DNA of 64,000 bases from Pokkaliibacter sp. MBI-7 (GCF_029846635.1 NZ_JARVTG010000002.1:372001-436000), one strand, 5' to 3'. Positions 33,877-42,829 are shown, numbered from the stretch's first letter. The notes: a model not told the origin generated them from the letters alone. Translations and numbers: made by a program.

Positions 33877-35283
33877 TTAAATGATCCGAGAAAAACGCTG
33901 TTCAATCTGTGCTTGCCTGTAGCTGTCAAACAGCATACAGATCGACCGGATAAGCAGTCGTCCTGGCGGCAATATTGTCAGAGAGCCAGCGCTTATGGAT
34001 ATCAGACCATCGTTTATATGTCCACCGAGCGCATTGAGTTCTTTTGCAAAGTACTCATTGAAGTTGATCTGCCAGGTTGTACTGAAGGTTGCGGTGTCCA
34101 ACTGAAAGTGACAGATCAGCTGAGTAATCAGCGCGCGGCGCACACGGTCGTCGTAACTTAGCTGAATACCTTTACAGATTGCGTTGCCCTGACTGTCCAG
34201 AGCGTCAGACCATTGCCCCACATCGTGCATGTTCTGGAAGTAGGTATCCCCTACCTGCGAAATGGACGAGGCGCCCATAGCCAGCAGCTCGCAGTCACCA
34301 CGAGTGGTATAGCCCTGAAAGTTGCGATGCAGTTTGCCTTCACGTTGTGCCATAGCCAGCTCGTCGTCCGGCTTGGCGAAGTGATCCATCCCGATGTACT
34401 GATAACCTGCCTGATCCAGGCGTTCTATACAGTGTTGCAGAATGCTCAGTTTCATTTGCGGTGTTGGCAGGTCTTCAGCGCGAATATGCCGCTGAGGGCG
34501 GAAGCGATCGGGAAGATGAGCATAGTTAAATACAGAGAGCCGATCAGGCGACAGGGCAATGACGGTTTCCAGGGTTTCGGCAAAGCTGTCAGGGGTCTGC
34601 AATGGCAAACCATAAATCAGATCGAAATTGATCGAGCGGAATCCCAGTTGACGTGCCTGTTGCAGCAACTCGGCCACCTGCTCGAGAGGCTGTACACGAT
34701 TAACCGCAGCCTGTACGGCGGGATTGGTGTCCTGAATACCAAAACTCAGGCGATTGAAGCCCAGATCACGCAATACCTTCAGGGTATCGCCAGTCACCGT
34801 GCGAGGATCGATCTCGATGGAGTAATCGGCCTTGTCATCATCACGCAGAGTGAAATGGCGCCGGATGACTGCCATCACTTCCTGCAACTCCGTGTCACTC
34901 AGGAAGGTGGGAGTGCCACCACCAAAATGCAGCTGCTCAACAACACGCCCTTCAGCAAAACGTTCAGCGTAGAAGGCTATTTCCTGATAGAGCTTGTCCA
35001 GATAGGACCTGACACGCTGGTGCTGACGTGTAATGACCTTGTTGCAGGCGCAGTAATAGCAGACGTGTTCACAAAAGGGGATGTGGAAATACAGCGACAG
35101 CGGTGCCTCAGCGCGAATACTGGCCGCAGCATGCTGCAGGATGTCGTTGCCCTCCAGAGTACGAAAGTCTACAGCGGTCGGGTATGAGGTGTAGCGGGGA
35201 CCAGCGCTGTCATAGCGGCTGATCAGTTCAGGCACCCAGACAGGATGCAGGTCGGGTAAGGGAGAAAGATTGACGTGGCTCAC
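33877..35283 (-). CDS. hemN: Oxygen-independent coproporphyrinogen III oxidase (HemN)
   Basis: A radical-SAM enzyme that makes protoporphyrinogen IX without oxygen, supplying heme under microaerobic conditions. The 468-residue product has the cluster motif CEHVCYYC (Cys71, Cys75, Cys78), then CNK, and a SAM-binding region HFGGGTPTF. The GTG at 35283 is preceded by AGGAG at 7 bases; a GTG at 35307 also opens the frame but lacks a site and coincides with the predicted transcription start. Expression is probably Anr-dependent. The region 33635-33876 after it contains only the anr control region and no obvious terminator. Confidence 0.95.
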   Translation of the reverse strand: MSHVNLSPLPDLHPVWVPELISRYDSAGPRYTSYPTAVDFRTLEGNDILQHAAASIRAEAPLSLYFHIPFCEHVCYYCACNKVITRQHQRVRSYLDKLYQEIAFYAERFAEGRVVEQLHFGGGTPTFLSDTELQEVMAVIRRHFTLRDDDKADYSIEIDPRTVTGDTLKVLRDLGFNRLSFGIQDTNPAVQAAVNRVQPLEQVAELLQQARQLGFRSINFDLIYGLPLQTPDSFAETLETVIALSPDRLSVFNYAHLPDRFRPQRHIRAEDLPTPQMKLSILQHCIERLDQAGYQYIGMDHFAKPDDELAMAQREGKLHRNFQGYTTRGDCELLAMGASSISQVGDTYFQNMHDVGQWSDALDSQGNAICKGIQLSYDDRVRRALITQLICHFQLDTATFSTTWQINFNEYFAKELNALGGHINDGLISISAGSLTILPPGRLLIRSICMLFDSYRQAQIEQRFSRII

Positions 35284-35312
35284 AGTTTGGCTCCTGTTTA
35301 GCTCCACGGCAA

Positions 35313-35354
35313 AGTATAGAGAGCTCAGTTACACGTCAGCATGATCCAGATCAA
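35313..35354 (-). promoter_or_regulatory. Anr/FNR-dependent promoter of hemN
   Basis: On the minus strand TTGATCTGGATCAT (35341-35354) matches TTGAT-N4-ATCAA in 9 of 10 positions. A TATACT -10 hexamer lies at 35313-35318. The site centre is 32 bp from the -10 centre, which puts it at about -41.5, the classic class II FNR position. The site overlaps the stop codon of the upstream membrane-protein gene. Confidence 0.85.
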
Positions 35355-36040
35355 TGGCTGACAGAAAGATGTAAAGGAAGTGCATGAATCATGGAGGGCA
35401 GGGTGATGCTCAGGTTATAGCAGCCCCAAAGCAGTATCAGTATCCCCCCGAGACGGTGTAACCACTGCTGTTGCACCAGTCCTTTCAAACTATGGGAGAA
35501 CCAGCCGGTGGCGAGCATCACTGGCAGCGTCCCCAGCCCGAACAGGCCCATAATCAGGGCACCATCCAGCCAGGAGTGACTGGCCAGACTCCAGGTCAGG
35601 GTGCTGTATACCAGTCCGCAGGGCAGCCAGCCCCAGATCATGCCGAGAGCCAGCGCCTGCCGGATGTTTCTGACGGGTAGCAAGCGTTTGCCCAGAGGGC
35701 TGATCAAACGCCAGAGACCGCGGCCAGCCTGTTCGACATGGGTAAGCCATGTTGACCAGCCTGCCAGATACAGGCCCATCAGAATCAGCATTACAGCGGC
35801 CAGCAGGCGCAATATCGGAAACTGGTGTAAATCCAGTGTGGCACCCAGTGCCCCGCTGACAGCACCGGCCAGCATATAGCTGCTTATGCGGCCCAGATTG
35901 TAGGCAGTGGTCAGAGGCAGGCGTTGAGCAGTGGGAGCTTGTATGGCTACCGCTGTCATGATGCCCCCGCACATGCCAAAGCAATGCATGCCCCCCATCA
36001 GGCCGATAAGAAAAGCCGCGCTCAAGTCCAGACTGATCAT
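35351..36040 (-). CDS. TauE/DsbD_2-like membrane protein of the cco cluster
   Basis: A 229-residue polytopic protein with about six membrane segments. It has the conserved N-terminal motif GGMHCFGMCGGIM and a second WLPCGLVYS motif, typical of the DsbD_2/sulfite-exporter-like proteins beside ccoS in proteobacteria. The paired Cys/Met/His residues in the membrane suggest copper or thiol handling for cbb3 oxidase assembly, but transport of a metal or reductant is not proven. It overlaps ccoS by ATGA, so it belongs to the ccoGHIS operon. Confidence 0.85.
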   Translation of the reverse strand: MISLDLSAAFLIGLMGGMHCFGMCGGIMTAVAIQAPTAQRLPLTTAYNLGRISSYMLAGAVSGALGATLDLHQFPILRLLAAVMLILMGLYLAGWSTWLTHVEQAGRGLWRLISPLGKRLLPVRNIRQALALGMIWGWLPCGLVYSTLTWSLASHSWLDGALIMGLFGLGTLPVMLATGWFSHSLKGLVQQQWLHRLGGILILLWGCYNLSITLPSMIHALPLHLSVSH

Positions 36041-36276
36041 GGCTGCTGCCGTGAGTCGTCATGCTTGGCGTCAGAGACTTCTGCTTGCGCCTGCTCTTCA
36101 TGCTCGCCTCTGTAGGGGGCAGGAGGAATCATGTCTTTGTCTTCATCAAAAAGAATGCGGTGTGCCGGACTGTCGAGATCGTCATATTGCCCGCTCTTGA
36201 CAGACCAGAAAAAGAAATACATGGCCAGCCCGATGAACAGCAGAGCGATGGGAATCAACAGATACATTATGTCCAT
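36037..36276 (-). CDS. ccoS: cbb3 oxidase maturation protein CcoS
   Basis: A 79-residue protein with one N-terminal membrane segment (MYLLIPIALLFIGLAMYFFF) followed by WSVKSGQYDDLDSPAHRILFDED, the CcoS/FixS signature. It is needed for insertion of cofactors into cbb3 oxidase. I start it at the ATG at 36276, just after the ccoI stop at 36282; an ATG at 36267 (MYLL) is equally plausible. The open frame continues far upstream inside ccoI, which is not meaningful. Confidence 0.93.
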   Translation of the reverse strand: MDIMYLLIPIALLFIGLAMYFFFWSVKSGQYDDLDSPAHRILFDEDKDMIPPAPYRGEHEEQAQAEVSDAKHDDSRQQP

Positions 36277-36281
36277 GGCAT

Positions 36282-38735
36282 TCACGCAGGCTGGGTGGAA
36301 AGGGAGGGGGAATGAAGTGCGGAGAGTCTTTTGTCCCGACCGAGGCGCATGGCATTGCACACCACGATCAGCGAGCTGCTGGCCATGCCGACGGCAGCAA
36401 GATAGGGCGGAATCATTCCTGATGCTGCCAGCGGTAATGCAAGCAGATTGTAACCAATCGCCCAGCCGATATTTTGCCAGATGATGCGGCGGGTCTGCTG
36501 GGCAACCTCCATGGCCTGTAACAGCAGACGCAGGTCAGCTCTCAGTAGCATGCTGTCAGCACTGGTTTTGGCCAGATCGGTGGCCTGGTTCATGGCGACC
36601 GATGTCTGAGCTTGGGCCAGAACCAGCACGTCATTGATGCCGTCGCCGACCATCAATACCTGTTCGCCTGCAGCCTGCAGCGCTGTGATTTTTTCCAGCT
36701 TCTGCTCAGGTGAAACACCGGCAAACCAGTTTGAGATATTCAGCTGTGCTGCAACGGCTGCAACGGGGGCTGGCTGGTCACCACTGAGCAGGCTGACATG
36801 AAGTCCTCGTTGCAATAACTGGCTGACCACCTCATGGGCTTCAGGGCGCAAAGCGTCGGTCAGCTGAAACCATGCCAGCGGTTGATACGCATCGCAGAGC
36901 AGTAACCACTGGCCTTGCTCCGAGGGAGGAACAGGCGTTGCGGCCAGTTTTTCGGCAGCGAAGCCTGCTTTGCCAAAGCGATAGACAGTACCGGCAATAC
37001 TGCCTTCGACGCCCTGGGCGACATGATTCTGCAGGTTGTCTGCCAGTTGTTCCTGATAGGGTTTGAACGCATGGGCGATAGGGTGTTCCGATCCCTGTTC
37101 CAGTGCAGCAACGACCACGCGACAGTCAGCGGCGCTCATGGTAGCCAGAGGCTGAGTGGTGTGCAGCACAAGCTTGCCTTCCGTGAGTGTGCCGGTTTTG
37201 TCGAATACCACATGCGTGATGCTGGCCAGACTTTCCAGTACATGCCCTCGTGTAATCAGAAAACCACGCTGACGCAATGCTGTGGTTGCTGCGGTCAGCG
37301 CTGTGGGAGTGGCCAGGGAAAGTGCACAGGGACAGGTGATCACCAGCACTGACAGCGTGACCCAGAAGGCATCTGTCGGATCAATCACGCTCCATACAAT
37401 GGCTACCAGCGCTGATACGATCAGCACGGCCAGTACAAACCGGCTTGCTACCCGGTCGGCAATAATCGCGGTACGGGGTTTGTCTGCAAAGGCGCGCTCA
37501 AGCAGAAAGGCAATGGCAGAGGCGCGTGTGGATTGCGCAACCTTCTGCACCCTGATGGTCAGTGGGCTGGTGACATTCATCGCCCCGCCCAGCACCTGAG
37601 AGCCGGGCACTTTGGCGATAGCCACCGATTCGCCGGTAATGATGGCCTCGTCAACGGTACTATGGCCCGACTCGACCATGCCGTCAGCGGGTATCAGCTG
37701 GCCGGGTTTGACCAGAATACGATCACCCGCCAGTAAGTCTCTTGCCGCTACACGTTGTTCACCTTCACTGCTCAGCCGCAGTGCGCTGGTGGGCAGAATG
37801 GAGCTTAGCTGGTTGCCGCTTTTACCCATGCGGTGGCGGGCGCGCATTTCCACAAAGCGACCGAGCAATAACAGGAAGGTGAACATGGTGATGGAGTCAA
37901 AGTAGACTGCACCCCCTCCTGCAAAGGTTGACCACAGGCTGGCCAGATAGGCAATGCCGATAGCCAGGGAAACGGGCAGGTCCATGGTCAGGTGACGACT
38001 GCGCAGATCACGCCAGGCAGCAATAAAGAAGGGTTGCGCTGAATAGAAGACGATAGGGGTAGTGATAATAAGACTGATCAGCCGCAGATATTGCGCCTGT
38101 TTGGTTTCCATACCCTGCAGGGCACCAGCATAGAGGGCAACGGCGTACATCATCACCTGCATCATACCGATACCGGCGACACCAAGGCGGAATAACGCAC
38201 TGCGGCTTTCCTTGATATTGCGCGCCTCCTCGGCATCGGGTTGATAGGGGTACGCTTTGTAGCCAAGTCGGTAGAAGGTGCCGAGCAGGTGGCTTATCAG
38301 CACCTGATCAGGATGCCATTCGAGGGTGGCGCGATGCGTGGTGAGGTTCACCGTTGCCTGCTTTACACCGGGTATCTTTCTGAGGCTGTGTTCCAGCAAC
38401 CAGATGCAGGCAGCACAGGTAATTCCTTCGACAATAAATACGGCTCGTTTGTGTCCCTGCCCGGTATCTTCGACAAAATCCTGTTGCAGCGCCTGCTGGT
38501 CAAACAGCTGCAGCTCATCACTCAGCTCGCAGGTCAGCGATTGCGGTGTGAGATCAGCTGGCAGATCACCCTGCTGCCGGTGCTGGTAGTAGTCACCCAG
38601 GCCTGCATCCATGATGGTCTGGCAGACAGCCTGACAACCGGGGCAGCACATTGACCTGGGCTCGTCCCCAACCGTCACGAACCAGGTGGTATCAGCAGGC
38701 AGCGGTTGACCGCAATGAAAACAGCTCTGGGACAT
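36282..38735 (-). CDS. ccoI: Copper-translocating P-type ATPase CcoI/FixI
   Basis: Exports copper needed for the cbb3 oxidase centre. The 817-residue product has an N-terminal cysteine cluster (CFHCG, CCPGC), a heavy-metal domain with GITCAAC (Cys107/Cys110), eight membrane helices with the CPC ion site (Cys468-Pro-Cys470), the phosphatase loop TGES, the phosphorylation site DKTGT (Asp512) and the hinge GDGIND (697-702). ccoH ends 2 bases before its start. Confidence 0.96.
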   Translation of the reverse strand: MSQSCFHCGQPLPADTTWFVTVGDEPRSMCCPGCQAVCQTIMDAGLGDYYQHRQQGDLPADLTPQSLTCELSDELQLFDQQALQQDFVEDTGQGHKRAVFIVEGITCAACIWLLEHSLRKIPGVKQATVNLTTHRATLEWHPDQVLISHLLGTFYRLGYKAYPYQPDAEEARNIKESRSALFRLGVAGIGMMQVMMYAVALYAGALQGMETKQAQYLRLISLIITTPIVFYSAQPFFIAAWRDLRSRHLTMDLPVSLAIGIAYLASLWSTFAGGGAVYFDSITMFTFLLLLGRFVEMRARHRMGKSGNQLSSILPTSALRLSSEGEQRVAARDLLAGDRILVKPGQLIPADGMVESGHSTVDEAIITGESVAIAKVPGSQVLGGAMNVTSPLTIRVQKVAQSTRASAIAFLLERAFADKPRTAIIADRVASRFVLAVLIVSALVAIVWSVIDPTDAFWVTLSVLVITCPCALSLATPTALTAATTALRQRGFLITRGHVLESLASITHVVFDKTGTLTEGKLVLHTTQPLATMSAADCRVVVAALEQGSEHPIAHAFKPYQEQLADNLQNHVAQGVEGSIAGTVYRFGKAGFAAEKLAATPVPPSEQGQWLLLCDAYQPLAWFQLTDALRPEAHEVVSQLLQRGLHVSLLSGDQPAPVAAVAAQLNISNWFAGVSPEQKLEKITALQAAGEQVLMVGDGINDVLVLAQAQTSVAMNQATDLAKTSADSMLLRADLRLLLQAMEVAQQTRRIIWQNIGWAIGYNLLALPLAASGMIPPYLAAVGMASSSLIVVCNAMRLGRDKRLSALHSPSLSTQPA

Positions 38736-38737
38736 CG

Positions 38738-39256
38738 TCAGTTGAAACGCTGAGGGGTGAGTGTGACGGGGTCGGTATAGGGTGGGTGCAATTCTGCCTG
38801 CACACGCCAGCTGTCATCCTGCGGATGCAGAACCAGATAGCGCTTACCCAGCAGGGTATGCCCCAGCTGGCCGATATAGTGGCCGCCGGCCACCTGACGC
38901 AGAGGTTGTAGCAGATCACCATGCTGGTCGGTCGGATGCACAATATCCAGCAGCAGGGTCTGTGGGTAGTCGAAGCTGATCTGGGTCGATTGCAGGTCAG
39001 CAACGATTTCTCCGGTCATGTCATCCAGTTTGACGGTGGCGTGCAGCCCCAATGACTGCGCTTTGTCGGTTTTGGCGGTGACCGCCAGTGTGTCCTTGGC
39101 AGCAATGCGGTACTCATCCTTGACCACACCATCAAAGGTATAGGCAGAGATAATGGCAAAGCTCGAGCCTACGACCATTGAGGCCATCACTGGTGTCAGG
39201 ACAAACCACAGCCAGGGTTGCCGATACCAGGGTTTAACGCCTTCCACACTAGGCAT
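38738..39256 (-). CDS. ccoH: CcoH/FixH cbb3 assembly protein
   Basis: A 172-residue protein with one membrane helix near residues 14-36 (PWLWFVLTPVMASMVVGSSF) and a periplasmic beta-rich domain; it contains the FixH features DGVVKDEY and TLLLDIVHPTD. CcoH is a stable partner during assembly of cbb3 oxidase. GGAGTGGATC precedes the ATG. Upstream, 257 bases including a palindromic element separate it from ccoG, whereas these genes are usually adjacent. Confidence 0.9.
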   Translation of the reverse strand: MPSVEGVKPWYRQPWLWFVLTPVMASMVVGSSFAIISAYTFDGVVKDEYRIAAKDTLAVTAKTDKAQSLGLHATVKLDDMTGEIVADLQSTQISFDYPQTLLLDIVHPTDQHGDLLQPLRQVAGGHYIGQLGHTLLGKRYLVLHPQDDSWRVQAELHPPYTDPVTLTPQRFN

Positions 39257-39289
39257 GATCCACTCCCGTTGTCAGGCAGGCGCATATCA

Positions 39290-39429
39290 GAACGTGCTCA
39301 CGATCTGTTGTGCGTCGGCCACACTGCGTTGAAAAACCCTTCGGAATACTCATTCAGGACAGCCAAACTCTGCTTCCTCAGCACTTTTTACCTTGCTTGG
39401 CTTCCGCTCGCGAGATCGTCAACACGCTC
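39290..39429. repeat. Palindromic MITE-like element between ccoG and ccoH
   Basis: About 140 bases form a long imperfect inverted repeat. The outer arms 39290-39307 and 39412-39429 match in 14 of 18 positions, and inner segments (around GGCCA, GAAAAA and GGAA) also pair. TCAGAA occurs at both borders (39287-39292 and 39430-39435) and could be a target duplication. The element encodes no transposase. From memory, similar sequences recur between genes in marine gammaproteobacteria, but I cannot check that here. Its sequence is unlike either flanking gene. Confidence 0.55.
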
Positions 39430-39513
39430 TCAGAAACTGACCTGCGGCTGGAGGCGGGTAAAAGTTCATGTGCGTCGCCAGCGTCTGGGTTCGTTCTGGC
39501 TACCCACCTCAGG

Positions 39514-40917
39514 TTATTGCACTGGCCCGATAAAACGGTTGGTGACTTCAATATGATCATCCGCATCGTCGGCTTTAATAATGAACTGAACATCAAAGCT
39601 GGCGGGGGACAGTTTCTTATCTGTCGCCACCAGCTGAACATTGTGAGTCAGCACCTCGCTGGGCTGCAGTGTAACCCTGTTGCCACCCAGCAGCTCGAGT
39701 CTCGCCGGTGCCGTGATGCTGATGGTATAGCTATGCGCCTGCTGCGACTTATTGGCTATGCGCAGCTCATACAGGTTCTGGATGCGCTGGTCCGGCGTCA
39801 GGGTATAGAGCTGCTGACGGTCACGCATGATGTCCAGCTCCAGTGGCACACGCGTACCGATGGTGTAAAAAAATGCCCCTGTCATCACCAGCAGCGCGAC
39901 GCCATAACCGATCAGACGAGGTCGCAGTATATGCGTCTGTCCGCCCTCAAGCTGGTGTTCCGTAGTATAGCGGATCAGGCCTTTGGCATAGCCCATGCGG
40001 CTCATGATGTCGTCACAGACATCAATACAGGCAGCACAACCAATGCATTCGTACTGCAGACCGTTGCGAATATCGATGCCGGTGGGGCAGACATGAACGC
40101 AGCTGTCGCAGTCGATACAGTCACCAAGGTTGACGCTTTTGGGGTCAACATTACGCTTGCGGCTACCGCGCGGTTCTCCGCGGGCAGCATCATAGGAAAC
40201 GATCAGCGTATCACGGTCAAACATCACACTCTGGAAGCGGGCATAGGGGCACATGTAGATGCACACCTGCTCACGGAGCCAGCCGGCATTGCCGTAGGTG
40301 GCGAGGGTGAAAAACAGCAGCCACCAGCTTTCCCAGGGGCCGAGGTGAAGATGCAGGATATTGGGTAGCAGTTCGCGAACAGGGGTGAAGTAACCAAGGA
40401 AGGCAAAAGCTGTCCCCAGGGAAATCAGCAGCCAAAGTACATGCTTGGCCAGTTTTTTGCGGAACTTGTTGAACGACCAGCGCTGCTTATCCAGCTTCAT
40501 ACGCTGATTGCGATCGCCTTCAGTTACTTTCTCCACCCACATGAACATCCACGTCCAGACGCTCTGAGGGCATGAGTAGCCACACCAGAGACGACCGGCA
40601 AAGACGGTCACGAAGAACAGGGTGAAGGCGAGGATGATCAGTAGCCACGACAGCAGAATGAAGTCCTGTGGAAACAGGGTGACGCCAAAAATATGAAACT
40701 GGCGATTGGGCAGATCAAAGTGAACAGCCTGCTGTCCGTCCCAGGTCAGCCAGGACACCCCGAAAAAGCCGATCAGCAGTGCCCATCCCGCTACCATGCG
40801 CAAATTACGGAACAGCCCGCTAAAAGATTTGGTGTAAATGTGCGTGCGTTTGGCGTACAGGTCGACAATCTCGACGTCGGGCTGGGGAGAGATGTCTTTG
40901 ACGGGGATCTTGCTCAT
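39514..40917 (-). CDS. ccoG: Cytochrome cbb3 oxidase accessory protein CcoG/FixG/RdxA
   Basis: A membrane ferredoxin-like protein that reduces Cu(II) to Cu(I) for cbb3 assembly. The 467-residue product has several membrane helices, paired cysteines at membrane borders (CGYSCP 112/116; CIYMCP 219/223), two [4Fe-4S] motifs (Cys267, 270, 273, 277 and Cys291, 294, 297, 301) and a C-terminal Ig-like periplasmic domain. It heads the ccoG-H-I-S group, downstream of the ccoP terminator. Confidence 0.96.
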   Translation of the reverse strand: MSKIPVKDISPQPDVEIVDLYAKRTHIYTKSFSGLFRNLRMVAGWALLIGFFGVSWLTWDGQQAVHFDLPNRQFHIFGVTLFPQDFILLSWLLIILAFTLFFVTVFAGRLWCGYSCPQSVWTWMFMWVEKVTEGDRNQRMKLDKQRWSFNKFRKKLAKHVLWLLISLGTAFAFLGYFTPVRELLPNILHLHLGPWESWWLLFFTLATYGNAGWLREQVCIYMCPYARFQSVMFDRDTLIVSYDAARGEPRGSRKRNVDPKSVNLGDCIDCDSCVHVCPTGIDIRNGLQYECIGCAACIDVCDDIMSRMGYAKGLIRYTTEHQLEGGQTHILRPRLIGYGVALLVMTGAFFYTIGTRVPLELDIMRDRQQLYTLTPDQRIQNLYELRIANKSQQAHSYTISITAPARLELLGGNRVTLQPSEVLTHNVQLVATDKKLSPASFDVQFIIKADDADDHIEVTNRFIGPVQ

Positions 40918-41062
40918 CAGCTGCTCACCATTGACTGTGTGTGCACAGTGCGCCCGATGGTGTTGTGGTTACTGGGCGTCTGCGGTCATCTTGGAACGAT
41001 GCGTGAATTATAGAGGTAAAGCCTTGATCTTGCGGGGGAGTTGGCCGTTTTCATCATATAAA

Positions 41063-41098
41063 GTAAAGGCGGCATGATCTGGATCATACCGCCTTTAC
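41063..41098 (-). terminator. ccoNOQP terminator containing an FNR-like palindrome
   Basis: GTAAAGGCGG (41063-41072) pairs with CCGCCTTTAC (41089-41098). Inside it, ATGAT and ATCAT extend the stem around a 4-base loop, with a T-rich sequence (CTTTATATG) after it on the minus strand. The inner 14 bases, ATGATCTGGATCAT, also match the FNR site pattern in 8 of 10 positions. Confidence 0.8.
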
Positions 41099-41125
41099 GT
41101 CAGGGCTCAGGCCAGGTACCGGATG

Positions 41126-42013
41126 TCATTTGTGCGACAGGCTGTACACATAGGCAGCCAGCAGTTTGATCTTGTCGGCTGACAGCAGGTCTTTGTGTGC
41201 AGGCATGGCACCTGCACGACCGTTACGCAGTGTTTGCGTAATATCGGCAAAGCTGCCGCCATACAGCCAGATGTTGTCGGTCAGGTTAGGTGCTCCCAGC
41301 GCCTGCTGGCCTTTGCCATCAGGTCCATGACAGGCTGTACAGAGCGCCTGGAAGTTGGCCTGACCACGCGCTGCCGCATCGGCATTGTGTGGCTGATCAG
41401 AGAGGCTAAGCACATAGTTGGCCACGTCCTCGATACCGTCCTCACCCAGTGCATCTCCCCAGGCGGGCATGCCACCGGTACGACCGTTGGTGATGGTCGC
41501 CAGAATCGTGTCAGGGGCACCACCGTACAGCCAGTCATTGTCACCCAGGTTCGGGAAGCCGTGGCCACCCTGTGCCTGTGAACCGTGGCAGACGGCGCAG
41601 TTGTTGAGAAATAGCCGCTGCCCCATTTGTACTGCGACCGGATTCTTTGCCGCTTCCTCTATGGGAAGCGCTGCATATTTTTCAAAGACGGGCTTGTAGT
41701 GCTCATCGGCATAGGCCATTTCGGTGTTGTACTGGCCTTTGGAAGACCAGCCCAGCAAACCCTGAAAGTTACCCAGACCGGGGTAAAGCATCAGATACAC
41801 CAGACCGAACACGATGGTGATGACGAACAGGTTGAACCACCAGCGCGGCAGGGGGTTGTCATACTCTTCGATGCCATCAAATTCGTGCCCCAGCGTTTGC
41901 TCGGTGGCTTCCTTGTACTTTTCACTCTTGCGGGTTTGGATCACCAGGGCGAAACAGCCGAGGATGACCGCCAGGGTAATTAACGTGACCCCTACGCTCA
42001 GTACCAGATTCAT
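41126..42013 (-). CDS. ccoP: cbb3 cytochrome oxidase subunit III (diheme CcoP)
   Basis: Electron-entry subunit of the cbb3 oxidase. The 295-residue product has N-terminal membrane segments (about 5-26 and 58-78) and two c-type heme sites, CAVCH (139-143) and CTACH (225-229), each followed by a distal Met region (GGMPAWG; GAMPAHK). The start overlaps the ccoQ stop by ATGA. Confidence 0.97.
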   Translation of the reverse strand: MNLVLSVGVTLITLAVILGCFALVIQTRKSEKYKEATEQTLGHEFDGIEEYDNPLPRWWFNLFVITIVFGLVYLMLYPGLGNFQGLLGWSSKGQYNTEMAYADEHYKPVFEKYAALPIEEAAKNPVAVQMGQRLFLNNCAVCHGSQAQGGHGFPNLGDNDWLYGGAPDTILATITNGRTGGMPAWGDALGEDGIEDVANYVLSLSDQPHNADAAARGQANFQALCTACHGPDGKGQQALGAPNLTDNIWLYGGSFADITQTLRNGRAGAMPAHKDLLSADKIKLLAAYVYSLSHK

Positions 42014-42213
42014 TGTTTGTTCTCCCGCTTGTGGGGTTGTGCGGTATCGCCCTGTGATGAAGGCTGCTCTTCATCATCCTCAGCAAAAGGCAGGTTGGCA
42101 GCTTCATTGAAGCCTTTGCTGCGCTTGGGATTGGCTACCCAGATGAAGAGGCCGATAAAGGTGATCAGCATGATCACGGACACCCAGGGCCGAAACGCTA
42201 GTAAATATTCCAT
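42010..42213 (-). CDS. ccoQ: cbb3 oxidase small subunit CcoQ
   Basis: A 67-residue protein with one membrane helix and a polar tail. It starts MEYLLAFRPWVSVIMLITFIG and contains the conserved FIWVANPKRSKGFNEAANLPF. It stabilises the assembled oxidase. The start at 42213 lies 4 bases after the ccoO stop; the open frame continues upstream inside ccoO but is not part of the gene. Confidence 0.93.
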   Translation of the reverse strand: MEYLLAFRPWVSVIMLITFIGLFIWVANPKRSKGFNEAANLPFAEDDEEQPSSQGDTAQPHKRENKQ

Positions 42214-42217
42214 GGTG

Positions 42218-42829
42218 CTATCGCTTGTTGGACTTGGTGGTGCCCAACTGCTGCAGATAAGCGACGACGGCGTCGATTTCCTTATGACCTTTGACCTCAT
42301 CCCGGGCAGTTGCAATCTGGTCATCGGTGTAGGGCACGCCGAGTTTGCGCAGAGCTTCCATCTTGGCTTCGGTATCACGGCCAGTCAGCTCATTCTCAAA
42401 CAGCCAGGGGTAGGCCGGCATAACTGACTCAGGAACGACGTCGCGCGGGTTGTACAGGTGCGCGCGGTGCCAGTCATCACTGTAGCGCTTGCCCACCCGG
42501 GCGAGGTCCGGGCCGGTGCGTTTTGAGCCCCACAGGAAGGGGTGGTCATAGACAAACTCGTTGGCTTCACTGAAGGCGCCATAGCGTTCCGTTTCTGCGC
42601 GCAGCGGGCGGATCATCTGTGAATGGCAGTTGTTGCAGCCTTCACGGATGTAAATGTCACGGCCTTCCAGTGCCAGCGGTGGCAGTGGCTTGATACCCGG
42701 GCCGGGCTGGGTGGTTTCCTTGAGGAAGAACAGCGGTACGTTCTCTACCAGGGTGCCGCCGCTGATGACCAGAATGATGAGCAGTGCCATCAGGCCAATA
42801 TTACGTTCTATCGTATCGTGCTTGATCAT
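42218..42829 (-). CDS. ccoO: cbb3 oxidase subunit II (monoheme CcoO)
   Basis: A 203-residue membrane-anchored cytochrome c. It has an N-terminal anchor (about 10-30), the heme site CNNCH (65-69) and the conserved SQMIRPLRAETERYG and GSKRTGPDLARVG blocks with the axial Met in ESVMPAYPWL. It follows ccoN after 12 bases. Confidence 0.97.
   Translation of the reverse strand: MIKHDTIERNIGLMALLIILVISGGTLVENVPLFFLKETTQPGPGIKPLPPLALEGRDIYIREGCNNCHSQMIRPLRAETERYGAFSEANEFVYDHPFLWGSKRTGPDLARVGKRYSDDWHRAHLYNPRDVVPESVMPAYPWLFENELTGRDTEAKMEALRKLGVPYTDDQIATARDEVKGHKEIDAVVAYLQQLGTTKSNKR

Noticed and set aside
34213..35187. 324-codon ORF antisense to hemN
   Set aside because: It lies entirely within hemN, has no ribosome-binding site and no protein-like motif, while hemN has a complete set of family motifs.
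36696..36702. Possible altered hinge motif in CcoI (GDGIND followed by VLVLA instead of APVLA)
   Set aside because: The invariant GDGIND is intact and the following positions vary within the CcoI branch, so it is not evidence of inactivity.
39310..40368. 352-codon plus-strand ORF over ccoG and the palindromic element
   Set aside because: It is antisense to the well-conserved ccoG, and its first part reads through the palindromic repeat, so it is not a gene.
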